Positions 7,927-15,435 of a DNA stretch of 64,000 bases are shown one piece after another. Source of the stretch: Halovibrio variabilis (GTDB lineage Bacteria > Pseudomonadota > Gammaproteobacteria > Pseudomonadales > Halomonadaceae); assembly GCF_007991175.1 (NCBI RefSeq), contig NZ_BJXV01000010.1:1-64000 (forward strand), in the 5' to 3' direction. The translations under genes were made by a program, and so were the position numbers. The notes beneath the pieces were generated by a model. It searched no databases and was not told the DNA's origin. It saw nothing but the letters and a program-made list of their open reading frames with translations. Position 1 is the stretch's first letter. The number at the start of each line of letters is the position of its first letter.

Positions 7927-8832
7927 ATGATGCGAATTTTGCTGTTTTTAGGCACCAACATAGCGGTCTTGCTGGTCGCCAGCATTACCCTGCGCCTGCT
8001 AGGCGTCGAGAGCTATCTACGTGGCCAGGGCATCAACTTCACCAGCCTGCTGATTTTCTGCTTTATCTTCGGCATGGCGGGTTCCATCATCTCGCTGTTG
8101 ATTTCTAAATGGATGGCCAAGCGCAGTACCGGCGCGGTGATTATCGAAAAGCCCTCCAACAGCACCGAGCAGTGGTTGCTGGATACCGTCGCCGAACTCG
8201 CCCACCAGGCCGGCATTAAAACCCCGGAAGTCGGCATATTCCCCGCCCAGCAGTCCAACGCTTTCGCCACCGGCTGGAACAAAGACGATGCGCTGGTGGC
8301 CGTTTCAGCTGGCTTATTGAACCGCATGCAACCAGAAGAGGTACGCGCGGTACTGGCCCACGAAATTGGTCACGTGGCGAATGGTGATATGGTCACCCTG
8401 GCGCTGATTCAAGGCGTAGTGAACACCTTTGTGATGTTCTTTGCCCGGGTAGTGGCGCACTTGGTCGACAATTTCCTACGCAGCCGTAGTGAAGGCGGTG
8501 GTGGCCTGGGCTTTATGGGCTACTTTGCGGTGGTCATGGTCGCTGAGATCGTGTTTGGTCTTTTGGCCTCGGCTATTGTCGCCTGGTTCTCACGCTTTCG
8601 TGAATACCGCGCCGATGAAGCGGGTGCACGCTTGGCGGGCACTAACGCCATGGTCAGCGCGCTGGCGCGCTTAAAAAGCGAAACTGAAATGCCCGATCAA
8701 ATGCCCGATACGCTGCGTGCCATGGCCATCACCAAAGGCCAAACGCGCTCGCTGGTGGAGAAAATGTTTGCCAGTCACCCGCCGCTGGATGAGCGTATCC
8801 GCGCGCTAAAAGAAGCCGCTTATCGTCAGTAA
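7927..8832 (+). CDS. htpX: membrane metalloprotease HtpX
   Basis: Zinc metallopeptidase (M48B) of the inner membrane that degrades misfolded membrane proteins alongside FtsH. It has 301 residues, close to the E. coli length. The start [11 protein letters not shown] matches HtpX proteins and is preceded by AAGGGAGAA. Two N-terminal helices are followed by the zinc motif HEIGH in [14 protein letters not shown] near residue 140, then two further hydrophobic segments. The third zinc ligand is expected in [14 protein letters not shown] near residue 222. It forms a single-gene unit with a heat-shock-like promoter upstream and a terminator hairpin downstream. Confidence 0.97.
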   Translation: MMRILLFLGTNIAVLLVASITLRLLGVESYLRGQGINFTSLLIFCFIFGMAGSIISLLISKWMAKRSTGAVIIEKPSNSTEQWLLDTVAELAHQAGIKTPEVGIFPAQQSNAFATGWNKDDALVAVSAGLLNRMQPEEVRAVLAHEIGHVANGDMVTLALIQGVVNTFVMFFARVVAHLVDNFLRSRSEGGGGLGFMGYFAVVMVAEIVFGLLASAIVAWFSRFREYRADEAGARLAGTNAMVSALARLKSETEMPDQMPDTLRAMAITKGQTRSLVEKMFASHPPLDERIRALKEAAYRQ

Positions 8833-8857
8833 GTGTTTCAGCAACTCCCTACATTTA

Positions 8858-8882
8858 AGGCCCGCATCTGCGGGTCTTATTA
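8858..8882. terminator. terminator between htpX and the RelE gene
   Basis: CCCGCA and TGCGGG form a compact stem, extended by AAG/CTT across one mismatch, followed by TCTTATTAT on the plus strand. It lies 25 bases after htpX. The T-run is interrupted, so strength is uncertain. It could serve both convergent genes. Confidence 0.6.
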
Positions 8883-8907
8883 TGCTGTGCGTCTAGCATC
8901 TGGCTAA

Positions 8908-9171
8908 TCAGCTACGCTTATAGACTTGCTTTCGGTGACCAACCTTAACGACAGTCACGATAAGAAGTTCATCTGCCACTTCATATATAATTCTATAAAC
9001 GCCCTGCCGGACACGATAGCGCTCTTGCCCTGAAAGCTTTTCACTACCGACAGGGCGAGGATTTTCTTGCAATTCCTCTATGCGCTGAAGAATGCGGGTA
9101 ACGTCTTTGTTGGGAATGGGCCGAAAATCTTTGGCGACAGATTGCCTGAAGACGAGCTTATAATTTGCCAT
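8908..9171 (-). CDS. RelE/ParE-family toxin
   Basis: Small basic protein of 87 residues with the RelE/ParE fold signature: an FRQSVAKDFRPIP-type N-terminus, then KLSGQERYRVRQGVYRIIY and the C-terminal VTVVKVGHRKQVYKR, with Arg and Tyr in the positions used by mRNA-cleaving RelE toxins. In that family the toxin cuts mRNA in the ribosomal A site. It overlaps the upstream antitoxin gene by 14 bases, the normal translational coupling. The DNA is visibly richer in A/T than its neighbours, which suggests horizontal acquisition. Whether the activity is RelE- or ParE-like (gyrase) cannot be settled by eye. Confidence 0.85.
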   Translation of the reverse strand: MANYKLVFRQSVAKDFRPIPNKDVTRILQRIEELQENPRPVGSEKLSGQERYRVRQGVYRIIYEVADELLIVTVVKVGHRKQVYKRS

Positions 9172-9391
9172 GAGCCTTCAAATCGTCCAGCAACGCCTCA
9201 TAGCTCATTGTTGGTTCGGAAACCCGCTCCTCGAATGCCGCCAAGTCCTCCTGATCTTCAGCCAATGCCGCCCGAACAGCATCGTTAACGATATCTGATA
9301 ACGAACGATGCGTATGCGCGGCCTTCAAACGCAACGCCGCATGTAACTGAGGATCAAAATAAACCGTAGAACGCTTCGATGTCTCACTCAT
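9158..9391 (-). CDS. ribbon-helix-helix antitoxin of the RelE module
   Basis: Antitoxin partner of 77 residues. STVYFDPQLHAALRLKAAHTH followed by RSLSDIVNDAVRAAL is a CopG/Arc-type ribbon-helix-helix DNA-binding domain, expected to bind its own promoter. The acidic C-terminal half (about residues 45-77) should wrap the toxin. I use the ATG at 9391; the frame also has a TTG four codons upstream. The domain type differs from classical E. coli RelB in detail, so I leave the symbol empty. The promoter should lie in the 78-base gap to pdxB. Confidence 0.8.
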   Translation of the reverse strand: MSETSKRSTVYFDPQLHAALRLKAAHTHRSLSDIVNDAVRAALAEDQEDLAAFEERVSEPTMSYEALLDDLKAHGKL

Positions 9392-9469
9392 GATATTGCC
9401 CAAAGCCAGTAACGTCTTAGCACTATAGCGTTAGAGCATCAAAGCGTCAAAAATACCACTAGCCATCGT

Positions 9470-10615
9470 TTAGTTACTACTTACATCAAACCCTGCCCCA
9501 CGCAGTATGACCTCTAGCGCCACCGCCTCCCCTGACAGCTGCACATTGAGCGTGGCGAATTCACGCCGCAGTGGGTAGTTGGCGCGGTAGTCATCAAAGC
9601 CTTTGCGCATGCCGTGATGCTGGGTTTGGCGCTGTAACGCATCGTGGTCGCGGCGTACGTCGTACACGGCGCGCATGCAGAGCCGCAGGGCATCTTCGGG
9701 CGGTAGTGCGTCTTGCAAATGCAGCGATGCCAGCGCGGGCGATGGGCAAATATCGGCAAAGGTTAGGTCGCTTGGTTGGTCGCAGTCACGGGCCAGCGCC
9801 TGCTGAATCATCCAGGTGCCACGTAGCTTGCCATCCAGGCTATGCCCGGCAATATGCGGCGTTGCCAGGGAGACCATGTCGCGTAAACTCGCATCGATGT
9901 CCGGCTCCTCTTCCCACACATCCAGCACGGCACTGATATCGCCCTTGCCCGCCAAACGACTACGCAGGGCTAGCCCATCCACACAGTCGCCGCGCCCGGC
10001 ATTGAGCAACACGCTGCCCGGCGCTAGTTCATCGATACGTTGAGCGTTGAATAGCTGATAAGTCGCGTGCGGGCCTTCACGGGTCAGTGGCATATGCAGG
10101 CAGAGCACGTCACAGCGCTCGATCAGAGCGTCCAAAGAGTGAAACGCCTGCCCAGGCGCCGCTTCCGCTCTGGGCGGGTCACAGGCAAGCGTTGCCACAC
10201 CCATGGCGGTTAGCCGTGCCTGCAGTCGGCTACCCACATTGCCTACCCCCACAATGCCCACGGTCCGCTCGCCAAGCGCCCAGCCATCGCGCTCCGCCAG
10301 GGTCAATAAACTGCTCAACACGTAATCCACCACCGCTTCGGCGTTGCAACCGGGGGCGCTGGCGAACGTTATATCGCGCTGGGCAAGCACCGCCTGATCG
10401 ATATGATCGGTGCCGATGGTGCAGGTGCCAATAAAGCGCACGGAGCTATCGGCAAGCAGTTTATCGTTGACCTGGGTAATCGAGCGCACGATAAGCGCAT
10501 CGGCATGCTTTAGATGGGCGGCGTTGATCTCCCGCCCTGGCACGCGGGTGAGCTTACCGAAATGGCTAAAGCAGGCATCAGCAGCGGGGATGTTGGCGTC
10601 GATGACAAGTTTCAT
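9470..10615 (-). CDS. pdxB: erythronate-4-phosphate dehydrogenase PdxB
   Basis: D-2-hydroxyacid dehydrogenase of the DXP-dependent pyridoxal phosphate pathway, oxidising 4-phosphoerythronate. It has 381 residues. The NAD-binding Rossmann motif GIVGVGNVGS is at 120-129. The catalytic triad of the family is in place: R208 (NAGRGD), E237 (VWEEEPD) and H254 (TPHIAGHS). The C-terminal roughly 90 residues are the PdxB-specific dimerisation domain, which separates it from SerA-like enzymes. It is transcribed leftward, divergent from the WGR-like gene with a 98-base gap between the two starts. Confidence 0.95.
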   Translation of the reverse strand: MKLVIDANIPAADACFSHFGKLTRVPGREINAAHLKHADALIVRSITQVNDKLLADSSVRFIGTCTIGTDHIDQAVLAQRDITFASAPGCNAEAVVDYVLSSLLTLAERDGWALGERTVGIVGVGNVGSRLQARLTAMGVATLACDPPRAEAAPGQAFHSLDALIERCDVLCLHMPLTREGPHATYQLFNAQRIDELAPGSVLLNAGRGDCVDGLALRSRLAGKGDISAVLDVWEEEPDIDASLRDMVSLATPHIAGHSLDGKLRGTWMIQQALARDCDQPSDLTFADICPSPALASLHLQDALPPEDALRLCMRAVYDVRRDHDALQRQTQHHGMRKGFDDYRANYPLRREFATLNVQLSGEAVALEVILRGAGFDVSSN

Positions 10616-10713
10616 AGGCGTTTGGGTATCCGGGCTTTACAATACGCCCGCGACGGCTTGATGGGCAGGCGTGTTTCAAGGCTATCTTTTAAGGACTATC
10701 TAAGGAGAATGTT

Positions 10714-10995
10714 GTGATCGTACGCTGGGAAACCAACCATGACTATGTGTTGGTTCATATTCACCAGGATATGTTTGGTGACTGGATTTTCAGCCGTGCC
10801 TGGGGCCAAATCGGCACTCAGTTCGGCGGCCTGAAACATCAGCTAGCCGATACGCTGGAGCAAGCCCATATGTGGCTTGAGGATGAAACCACTATCCAGT
10901 CCTCGCGGGGTTTTCGCAAAGTGCTGGAAGTGGCCGACCATACCCCAGAAGGTCAGGAGGCCATGCGCCAACTCTCGCTACTGGATATGCTTTAG
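10714..10995 (+). CDS. standalone WGR-domain-like protein
   Basis: 93-residue soluble protein. Residues about 4-60 read like a WGR domain: a hydrophobic strand YVLVHIHQD, then MFGDWIFSRAWGQIGTQFGG with the W-G-x-I-G-T core, then a short helix. WGR domains elsewhere occur in PARP-type enzymes and MolR-like proteins, where they contact nucleic acid. Here nothing else is attached. The start is a GTG preceded by AAGGAG at a six-base distance, a good ribosome site. The C-terminal 30 residues (helical, ending LLDML) have no assignment. Its function is unknown, and its neighbours (pdxB and a glutaredoxin-like gene) give no clear hint. Confidence 0.7.
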   Translation: MIVRWETNHDYVLVHIHQDMFGDWIFSRAWGQIGTQFGGLKHQLADTLEQAHMWLEDETTIQSSRGFRKVLEVADHTPEGQEAMRQLSLLDML

Positions 10996-11016
10996 CCACT
11001 CATTGCAGCCCAGGGA

Positions 11017-11352
11017 TTAGCCCAGAAAACGCCGCCCGTTACGCTCATGGGCACTGTTGGGCTGCGTAGTATCTGGCGGCGCTGTCAACGCCGCCAGAGC
11101 CACCTCATCCAGCCAGCCGCGTTCGCGCAGCCAGACGCTTAATCGCTCCGGTTCAAAACCGCGATCAAGCTCATTGCCACGACTATCCACCAGCACCGGG
11201 ATTCGCACGCCGTAGCGCTCAACCAAGGCGTCGTCGTCGCTAATTTCGATGTGATGTAGCCACACCTTTTGATTGGCCAGCGCGGCCACCAGTGCTTCTA
11301 ACTGGCTGCACAGATGGCAACCCATCGTTGTGTATAGCGATAGCTGAATCAT
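11017..11352 (-). CDS. glutaredoxin-like protein
   Basis: Thioredoxin-fold protein of 111 residues with a CHLC redox motif at 12-15 (TTMGCHLC). The cis-proline region VRIPVLVDSRG is near residue 70. This layout matches the short glutaredoxin-family proteins of the DUF836 type. A role in thiol-disulfide exchange is likely but the partner is unknown. It starts 12 bases after the rlmKL stop on the same strand, so it is probably the second gene of that transcript. The C-terminal 20 residues are polar and unassigned. Confidence 0.8.
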   Translation of the reverse strand: MIQLSLYTTMGCHLCSQLEALVAALANQKVWLHHIEISDDDALVERYGVRIPVLVDSRGNELDRGFEPERLSVWLRERGWLDEVALAALTAPPDTTQPNSAHERNGRRFLG

Positions 11353-11364
11353 GCAGAAGCTCTC

Positions 11365-13602
11365 TTATAACGCCTTATGGCGAAGTAAAAACACATGGTG
11401 CAAGTTCGTGCGTCGCTGAAAATCAGGGTCAAAGCTACGCCCGGTGATGTCTTCTACTGCAAATTGCTCGCTAAGCGCTTCATCGAGTTTAAAGCGGCGT
11501 TGGTTATTAGAAAACACCAGGGTGCCACCGGGTGCCAAGCGCGCCATGGCCAGCTCCACAAGCCGCGGGTGGTCACGCTGCACGTCGAGGGTATCGCGCA
11601 TTTTCTTGGAATTTGAAAACGTCGGTGGATCCATAAAGATCAAGTCAAACTCGGCGTTGGCGGTTTCCAGCCAGCGGAAGCAGTCGTCGCGAACCACGCG
11701 ATGCAGCCGCGTGTCGAGCTTATTCAGCGCAAAGTTGTCCTTGGCCCATTCCAGGTAGGTATTGGACATATCCACGCTGACACTGTCACTGGCGCCGCCT
11801 AATGCCGCTTGCACCGTCGCCGTCGCCGTGTAACAAAACAGGTTTAAAAAGCGCTTACCGCTGGCCATTTCGGCGATCATACGGCGTACCGGACGGTGGT
11901 CAAGAAACAGTCCGGTATCCAGGTAGTCGCGCAGATTGACCCATAGCCGCGCATCGCCTTCCTGCACTTCAAAACGCTCCCCGCTGGCGGCGCGTTTCTG
12001 GTACTGGGCGCTGCCGGTTTGGCGTTCTCGGCGTTTGATATAGATCTTGCTGGCATCAACGTTGAGTGCCTCGGGCATCACTTCCAAGGCGTCGTACAAG
12101 CGCTTCTGCGCCTGAGCCGGGTTGATCGAACTCGGCGCCGCGTACTCTTGAACATGCACGCGGTCGCCGTAGCGGTCTACCGCCAGGGCATACTCGGGCA
12201 TATCGGCGTCATAGACGCGATAGCTGGTTTCGCCGCTCTGTTTCAGCCATTTCTTCAAGCGCTTCTGATTTTTGATCAGCCGATTGGCAAACATCTGGGC
12301 ATTGTCTTGGTTTTTATGAGCAGCCTGCTCTTCGCTCGCCACCTCACTGGGCGTGGCCTCTGCCTGGGTCTCAGGCAGTGCGGGCGCAACATCGCTTGCC
12401 GCAGGCGAATGCTCGGCACCACCAATTTCCATAAGCAGCAGCTTGGCGTCCAAGGCGCCATTTTTGAGCGCGTACTGCTTGTGCGCGCGCATCCCCAGCC
12501 GGTGGCCGAGATCTGGGTTGCCGGTGAACACCGCCAGGGTCCAGCCGGGGAACAGCGCTTTGGCTTTTTCACCGAGCTGGGCATAAAGGCGCACCAGCTC
12601 AGGCAATTCGCCCAGGCGCTCGCCGTAAGGCGGGTTGGTAATCAGCAGGCCGCTTTCCGCGGTGAGCGTTTCCGGCCGGGTAAGCTGACCGAGACTTTGC
12701 CCGTGTAGGCTAATCAACGCGGGAATACCTGCCCGCATGGCATTGGCTTTCGCCGCAGTGAGTGCCGCTGGGCTCTGGTCGAAGCCTAATAGCTGGGCTT
12801 TGCAGCGTTTTCTACCGATCGACGCGCGTGCTTCGGCTTCACGCTTCTGCTCCCGCCACGCTTCGTCATCGTGCCCTGCCCAGCCGTGAAAGCCGAACCG
12901 CTCACGGTTCAGGTTTGGCGCCTGGTCGGCGGCCATCATGGCGGCTTCAATCAGCAGCGTGCCCGCGCCACACAGCGGATCGATCAACGGCTCCCCTGCT
13001 TTTAAGCGCTCGGGCCAGCCCGCACGCACCAATAGCGCCGCGGCTAGGTTCTCTTTTAGCGGTGCATGGCCTACATCGCGGCGATAACCCCGGCGATGCA
13101 AACTCTCCCCAGAGAGGTCCAGGCCGATGGTTAAGTTCATCCGGTGCAGGTGCGCGTAGATACGCAGATGCGGGGTTTTGGTATCAACGTTAGGGCGTTC
13201 CTGCCCGGCCAGCTGGAGGGCATCGACCACGCCGTCTTTAACGGTTTGCGCGCCAAAGCGGGTATGGCGGATATGTTCGCTGCGACCGTGAAAATCCACC
13301 GCCAGCGTATTACCCGGCGCCAAGTGCTGGGACCACGCGATCCGCGCGACCACGTCACGCACCTGCTCGGCGGTGTCGATCATCGACTCGCGCACCAGGG
13401 TTAAAATAATCCGGTTGGCCAGTCGCGACCACAGGCATACGCGGTAGGCGGTCGCTTGGCTGGCGGTGAAATATACCCCCGCCACCGTGGTTTTGCCCGG
13501 CGTGGCCCCCAGCGCTATGAGTTCATCGTGGAGCAGGCCTTCTATGCCTTTAGGGCAGGTGGCTAGCAGGTTTAAAACGGTATTTTGGTTCGACTCGATC
13601 AT
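11365..13602 (-). CDS. rlmL: bifunctional 23S rRNA methyltransferase RlmKL
   Basis: Fused enzyme that makes m2G2445 (RlmL part) and m7G2069 (RlmK part) in 23S rRNA. It has 745 residues. Order: THUMP RNA-binding domain (about 1-160), first methyltransferase with SAM motif DPLCGAGTL (208-216) and catalytic NPPYGERL (323-330), a low-complexity A/E/P linker (about 398-436), then the second methyltransferase with FLNLFCYTATATV and DPPTFSNSKK near 650. It is about 40 residues longer than E. coli RlmKL (702), and the linker insertion explains this. No strong ribosome site is seen before the ATG at 13602. Confidence 0.96.
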   Translation of the reverse strand: MIESNQNTVLNLLATCPKGIEGLLHDELIALGATPGKTTVAGVYFTASQATAYRVCLWSRLANRIILTLVRESMIDTAEQVRDVVARIAWSQHLAPGNTLAVDFHGRSEHIRHTRFGAQTVKDGVVDALQLAGQERPNVDTKTPHLRIYAHLHRMNLTIGLDLSGESLHRRGYRRDVGHAPLKENLAAALLVRAGWPERLKAGEPLIDPLCGAGTLLIEAAMMAADQAPNLNRERFGFHGWAGHDDEAWREQKREAEARASIGRKRCKAQLLGFDQSPAALTAAKANAMRAGIPALISLHGQSLGQLTRPETLTAESGLLITNPPYGERLGELPELVRLYAQLGEKAKALFPGWTLAVFTGNPDLGHRLGMRAHKQYALKNGALDAKLLLMEIGGAEHSPAASDVAPALPETQAEATPSEVASEEQAAHKNQDNAQMFANRLIKNQKRLKKWLKQSGETSYRVYDADMPEYALAVDRYGDRVHVQEYAAPSSINPAQAQKRLYDALEVMPEALNVDASKIYIKRRERQTGSAQYQKRAASGERFEVQEGDARLWVNLRDYLDTGLFLDHRPVRRMIAEMASGKRFLNLFCYTATATVQAALGGASDSVSVDMSNTYLEWAKDNFALNKLDTRLHRVVRDDCFRWLETANAEFDLIFMDPPTFSNSKKMRDTLDVQRDHPRLVELAMARLAPGGTLVFSNNQRRFKLDEALSEQFAVEDITGRSFDPDFQRRTNLHHVFLLRHKAL

Positions 13603-13939
13603 GATAATAGCGGCGCTTAACGGCGCGATATTCCTGTATATAACAAATGAGTTTACGTTTTATGACAATTTGGTAGTCGACAGATAGCCCCATCATGGTC
13701 TAACAATAAGAGAGTAGCTACTGAAAAACGCATGCGTTTCTTGTCAGGGTCGGTTCAAAACCAGACCTTTGGCTTGTAAGTATTTTTTGTAAGAGACTGC
13801 CGCCCGACCCGTTCAGCTCGTGAGTGCTAGACAGTTGGGTCAATGCGGCATCTCGCTCTTGAAGCAAGCTCTCGGAATAGGGTTGTTTTCGATAACTCTC
13901 TATTTCTTATTAAAGGCTTTCGTGAAAAGAGGTTAGCCA
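13603..13939 (+). promoter_or_regulatory. intergenic region with structured leader of rmf
   Basis: 337 bases between the divergent rlmKL and rmf starts, without an open frame I can support. It contains a perfect 14-base palindrome AAACGCATGCGTTT at 13726-13739. It also contains a long-range stem at 13798-13850: TGCCGC-CC-GACCC pairs with GGGTC-AAT-GCGGCA across 26 bases. The AAAAGAGG just before the rmf ATG is its ribosome site. The stem would lie in the untranslated leader of rmf if transcription starts upstream of it. Stationary-phase control of rmf is known in E. coli; the mechanism here is not visible. Confidence 0.5.
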
Positions 13940-14149
13940 ATGAAACGGCAAAAACGTGATCGCTTCCAGCGGGCTTATGTCCACGGCTATAAAGCGGGTG
14001 TATTGGGTCGTTCTCGTGATGATTGTCCCAGTCAAGAGATCAATTTACGCGAATACTGGATGAGCGGTTGGCGTGAAGGTCGCGGCGACCAATGGGATGG
14101 GATGACTGGCATTTCCGGCATCCATAAAAATCCCTTAGTCACGGCCTAA
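13940..14149 (+). CDS. rmf: ribosome modulation factor RMF
   Basis: Small basic protein that pairs 70S ribosomes into inactive 100S dimers in stationary phase. The first 50 residues follow E. coli RMF closely: MKRQKRDRFQRA, then YKAGVLGRSRDDCP, then a W-x-S-G-W-R-E-G segment. At 69 residues it is about 14 longer than the E. coli protein, with a C-terminal tail that reads as real coding sequence and ends in VTA. The ATG has AAAAGAGG upstream. It is a single-gene unit with a long structured leader and a strong terminator. Confidence 0.95.
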   Translation: MKRQKRDRFQRAYVHGYKAGVLGRSRDDCPSQEINLREYWMSGWREGRGDQWDGMTGISGIHKNPLVTA

Positions 14150-14190
14150 CGTTTTATTTTTCAAGGCTGTAAAAAGAAAGATTTTAAGTG

Positions 14191-14214
14191 AGCCCACCTT
14201 AGTGTGGGCTTTTT
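14191..14214 (+). terminator. intrinsic terminator of rmf
   Basis: AGCCCAC and GTGGGCT form a perfect 7-base stem with a six-base loop, followed by four further T. It lies 41 bases after the rmf stop. Confidence 0.85.
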
Positions 14215-14281
14215 AGCGGCTGGCGTTCCAGTGGCTGGCATCCCAGCGGCTGGCGCCCCAGCGGCTGGCGCCCCAGCGGCT
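14215..14281. repeat. 15-bp tandem repeat, about 4.5 copies
   Basis: The unit AGCGGCTGGCGCCCC repeats without gaps from 14215: copies at 14215, 14230, 14245 and 14260, then AGCGGCT at 14275. Copies three and four are identical; copies one and two differ by two bases each. Each junction makes the short inverted repeat CCAGC-G-GCTGG. The array runs from the rmf terminator to the first bases of the pyrD stop codon, between convergent genes. Confidence 0.9.
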
Positions 14282-15290
14282 ACCCCTTGAGTGCGCGGGC
14301 ACATTCACTTACCAGCGCCGGGCCTTGATAAATCAGACCTGAGTAGAGCTGGACTAAATCTGCCCCGGCGGCGATTTTGGCCTGGGCGGCAGCGCCGCTA
14401 TCGATACCGCCGACGCCGATAATCGGCAGCGTGGGCAAGTGCTCACGCAGTTGGCGAATTACCCGGTTAGACGCTTCAAACACCGGCTTGCCTGATAGCC
14501 CACCGGCCTCCTCCGCCTGTGGATCATCCTGCACCGCCTCACGGGAAACTGTGGTGTTGGTGGCAATCACGCCATCCAGGGCATTGCGCTCGATACTTCC
14601 CGCCATGAGCGCTACTTCTTCAGCGCTCATATCCGGGGCGATCTTAATTAACAGGGGCACTTCTCGCCCGCCGCTGGCATTTAGCTCGGTGGCACGTGCC
14701 CGAATGGGCGCCAGCAGCGCATCCAGCTGTTCACCAAACTGGAGGCTGCGCAGCCCTGGGGTATTCGGCGAAGAGACATTGACGGCAATATAGTCCGCAT
14801 AGGGGTGCACCGCGTCCAAACAGATCAGGTAGTCATCCAGCGCCTGCTCCACTGAGGTGGTAAGGTTCTTGCCAATATTGATACCCACAATGCCGCCGTA
14901 ATGGCGATGCTTAACCTGCTGGACAAGGTGCGCAACGCCTTTGTTGTTAAAGCCAAAACGGTTAATGATCGCCTCATGCTGCGCTAACCGAAACAGCCGG
15001 GGCTTGGGGTTGCCCGGCTGCGGCTTGGGCGTCACCGTACCCACTTCGACAAAGCCAAAACCTAGCGCCCCCAGGGCATCCAGATGGTCGGCGTTTTTAT
15101 CCAACCCAGCGGCCAAGCCGACTCGATTAACAAACCGCAGCCCCATCAGCTCAACAGGATCATCCACCGGCGGGCCAAACAGCCGCGCCACCCCGCCCAC
15201 ACGATGCAGTGTGTCCAACGCGCCCAGCGCCATACCGTGGGACCTTTCTGGGTCAACGCGAAAGAAAATCGAGCGGGCGAGGTTGTACAT
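14280..15290 (-). CDS. pyrD: dihydroorotate dehydrogenase (quinone), class 2
   Basis: Membrane-associated flavoenzyme that oxidises dihydroorotate to orotate with quinone in pyrimidine synthesis. It has 336 residues, the same length as E. coli PyrD. Landmarks: [18 protein letters not shown] near 58-75, [17 protein letters not shown] near 85, INRFGFNN near 109, GINIGKN near 136, the class 2 active-site serine in [11 protein letters not shown] near 174, and GVGGIDS for FMN phosphate binding near 295. The N-terminal helices typical of class 2 enzymes precede the barrel. The stop codon abuts a tandem repeat. Confidence 0.97.
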   Translation of the reverse strand: MYNLARSIFFRVDPERSHGMALGALDTLHRVGGVARLFGPPVDDPVELMGLRFVNRVGLAAGLDKNADHLDALGALGFGFVEVGTVTPKPQPGNPKPRLFRLAQHEAIINRFGFNNKGVAHLVQQVKHRHYGGIVGINIGKNLTTSVEQALDDYLICLDAVHPYADYIAVNVSSPNTPGLRSLQFGEQLDALLAPIRARATELNASGGREVPLLIKIAPDMSAEEVALMAGSIERNALDGVIATNTTVSREAVQDDPQAEEAGGLSGKPVFEASNRVIRQLREHLPTLPIIGVGGIDSGAAAQAKIAAGADLVQLYSGLIYQGPALVSECARALKG

Positions 15291-15356
15291 GGCAAGTCTC
15301 TTGAAGCAGGGTCAAAATGGGCGCGGCGTTGAAAATGGCTGCTAGTATAACGCAAT

Positions 15357-15391
15357 AAAGCGCGCCCTGGTTGAAAACCAAGACACGCTTT
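15357..15391 (-). terminator. hairpin terminator of gdhB
   Basis: On the minus strand AAAGCGTGTCTTGGT pairs over 15 positions with ACCAGGGCGCGCTTT around a five-base loop, with three G-U pairs, then ATTG. The G-U pairs become A-C mismatches in the opposite RNA, so the hairpin is strong only for leftward transcripts. It lies 45 bases past the gdhB stop and before pyrD. The downstream U-run is weak. Confidence 0.6.
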
Positions 15392-15435
15392 ATATAGGTA
15401 GGCACGCTTTAACCAAACGAGCTAACCCAGTGGGT

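Noticed and set aside
14215..14281. Possible CRISPR array
   Set aside because: The 15-base units are contiguous with no spacers and no cas genes are present. It is a simple tandem repeat.
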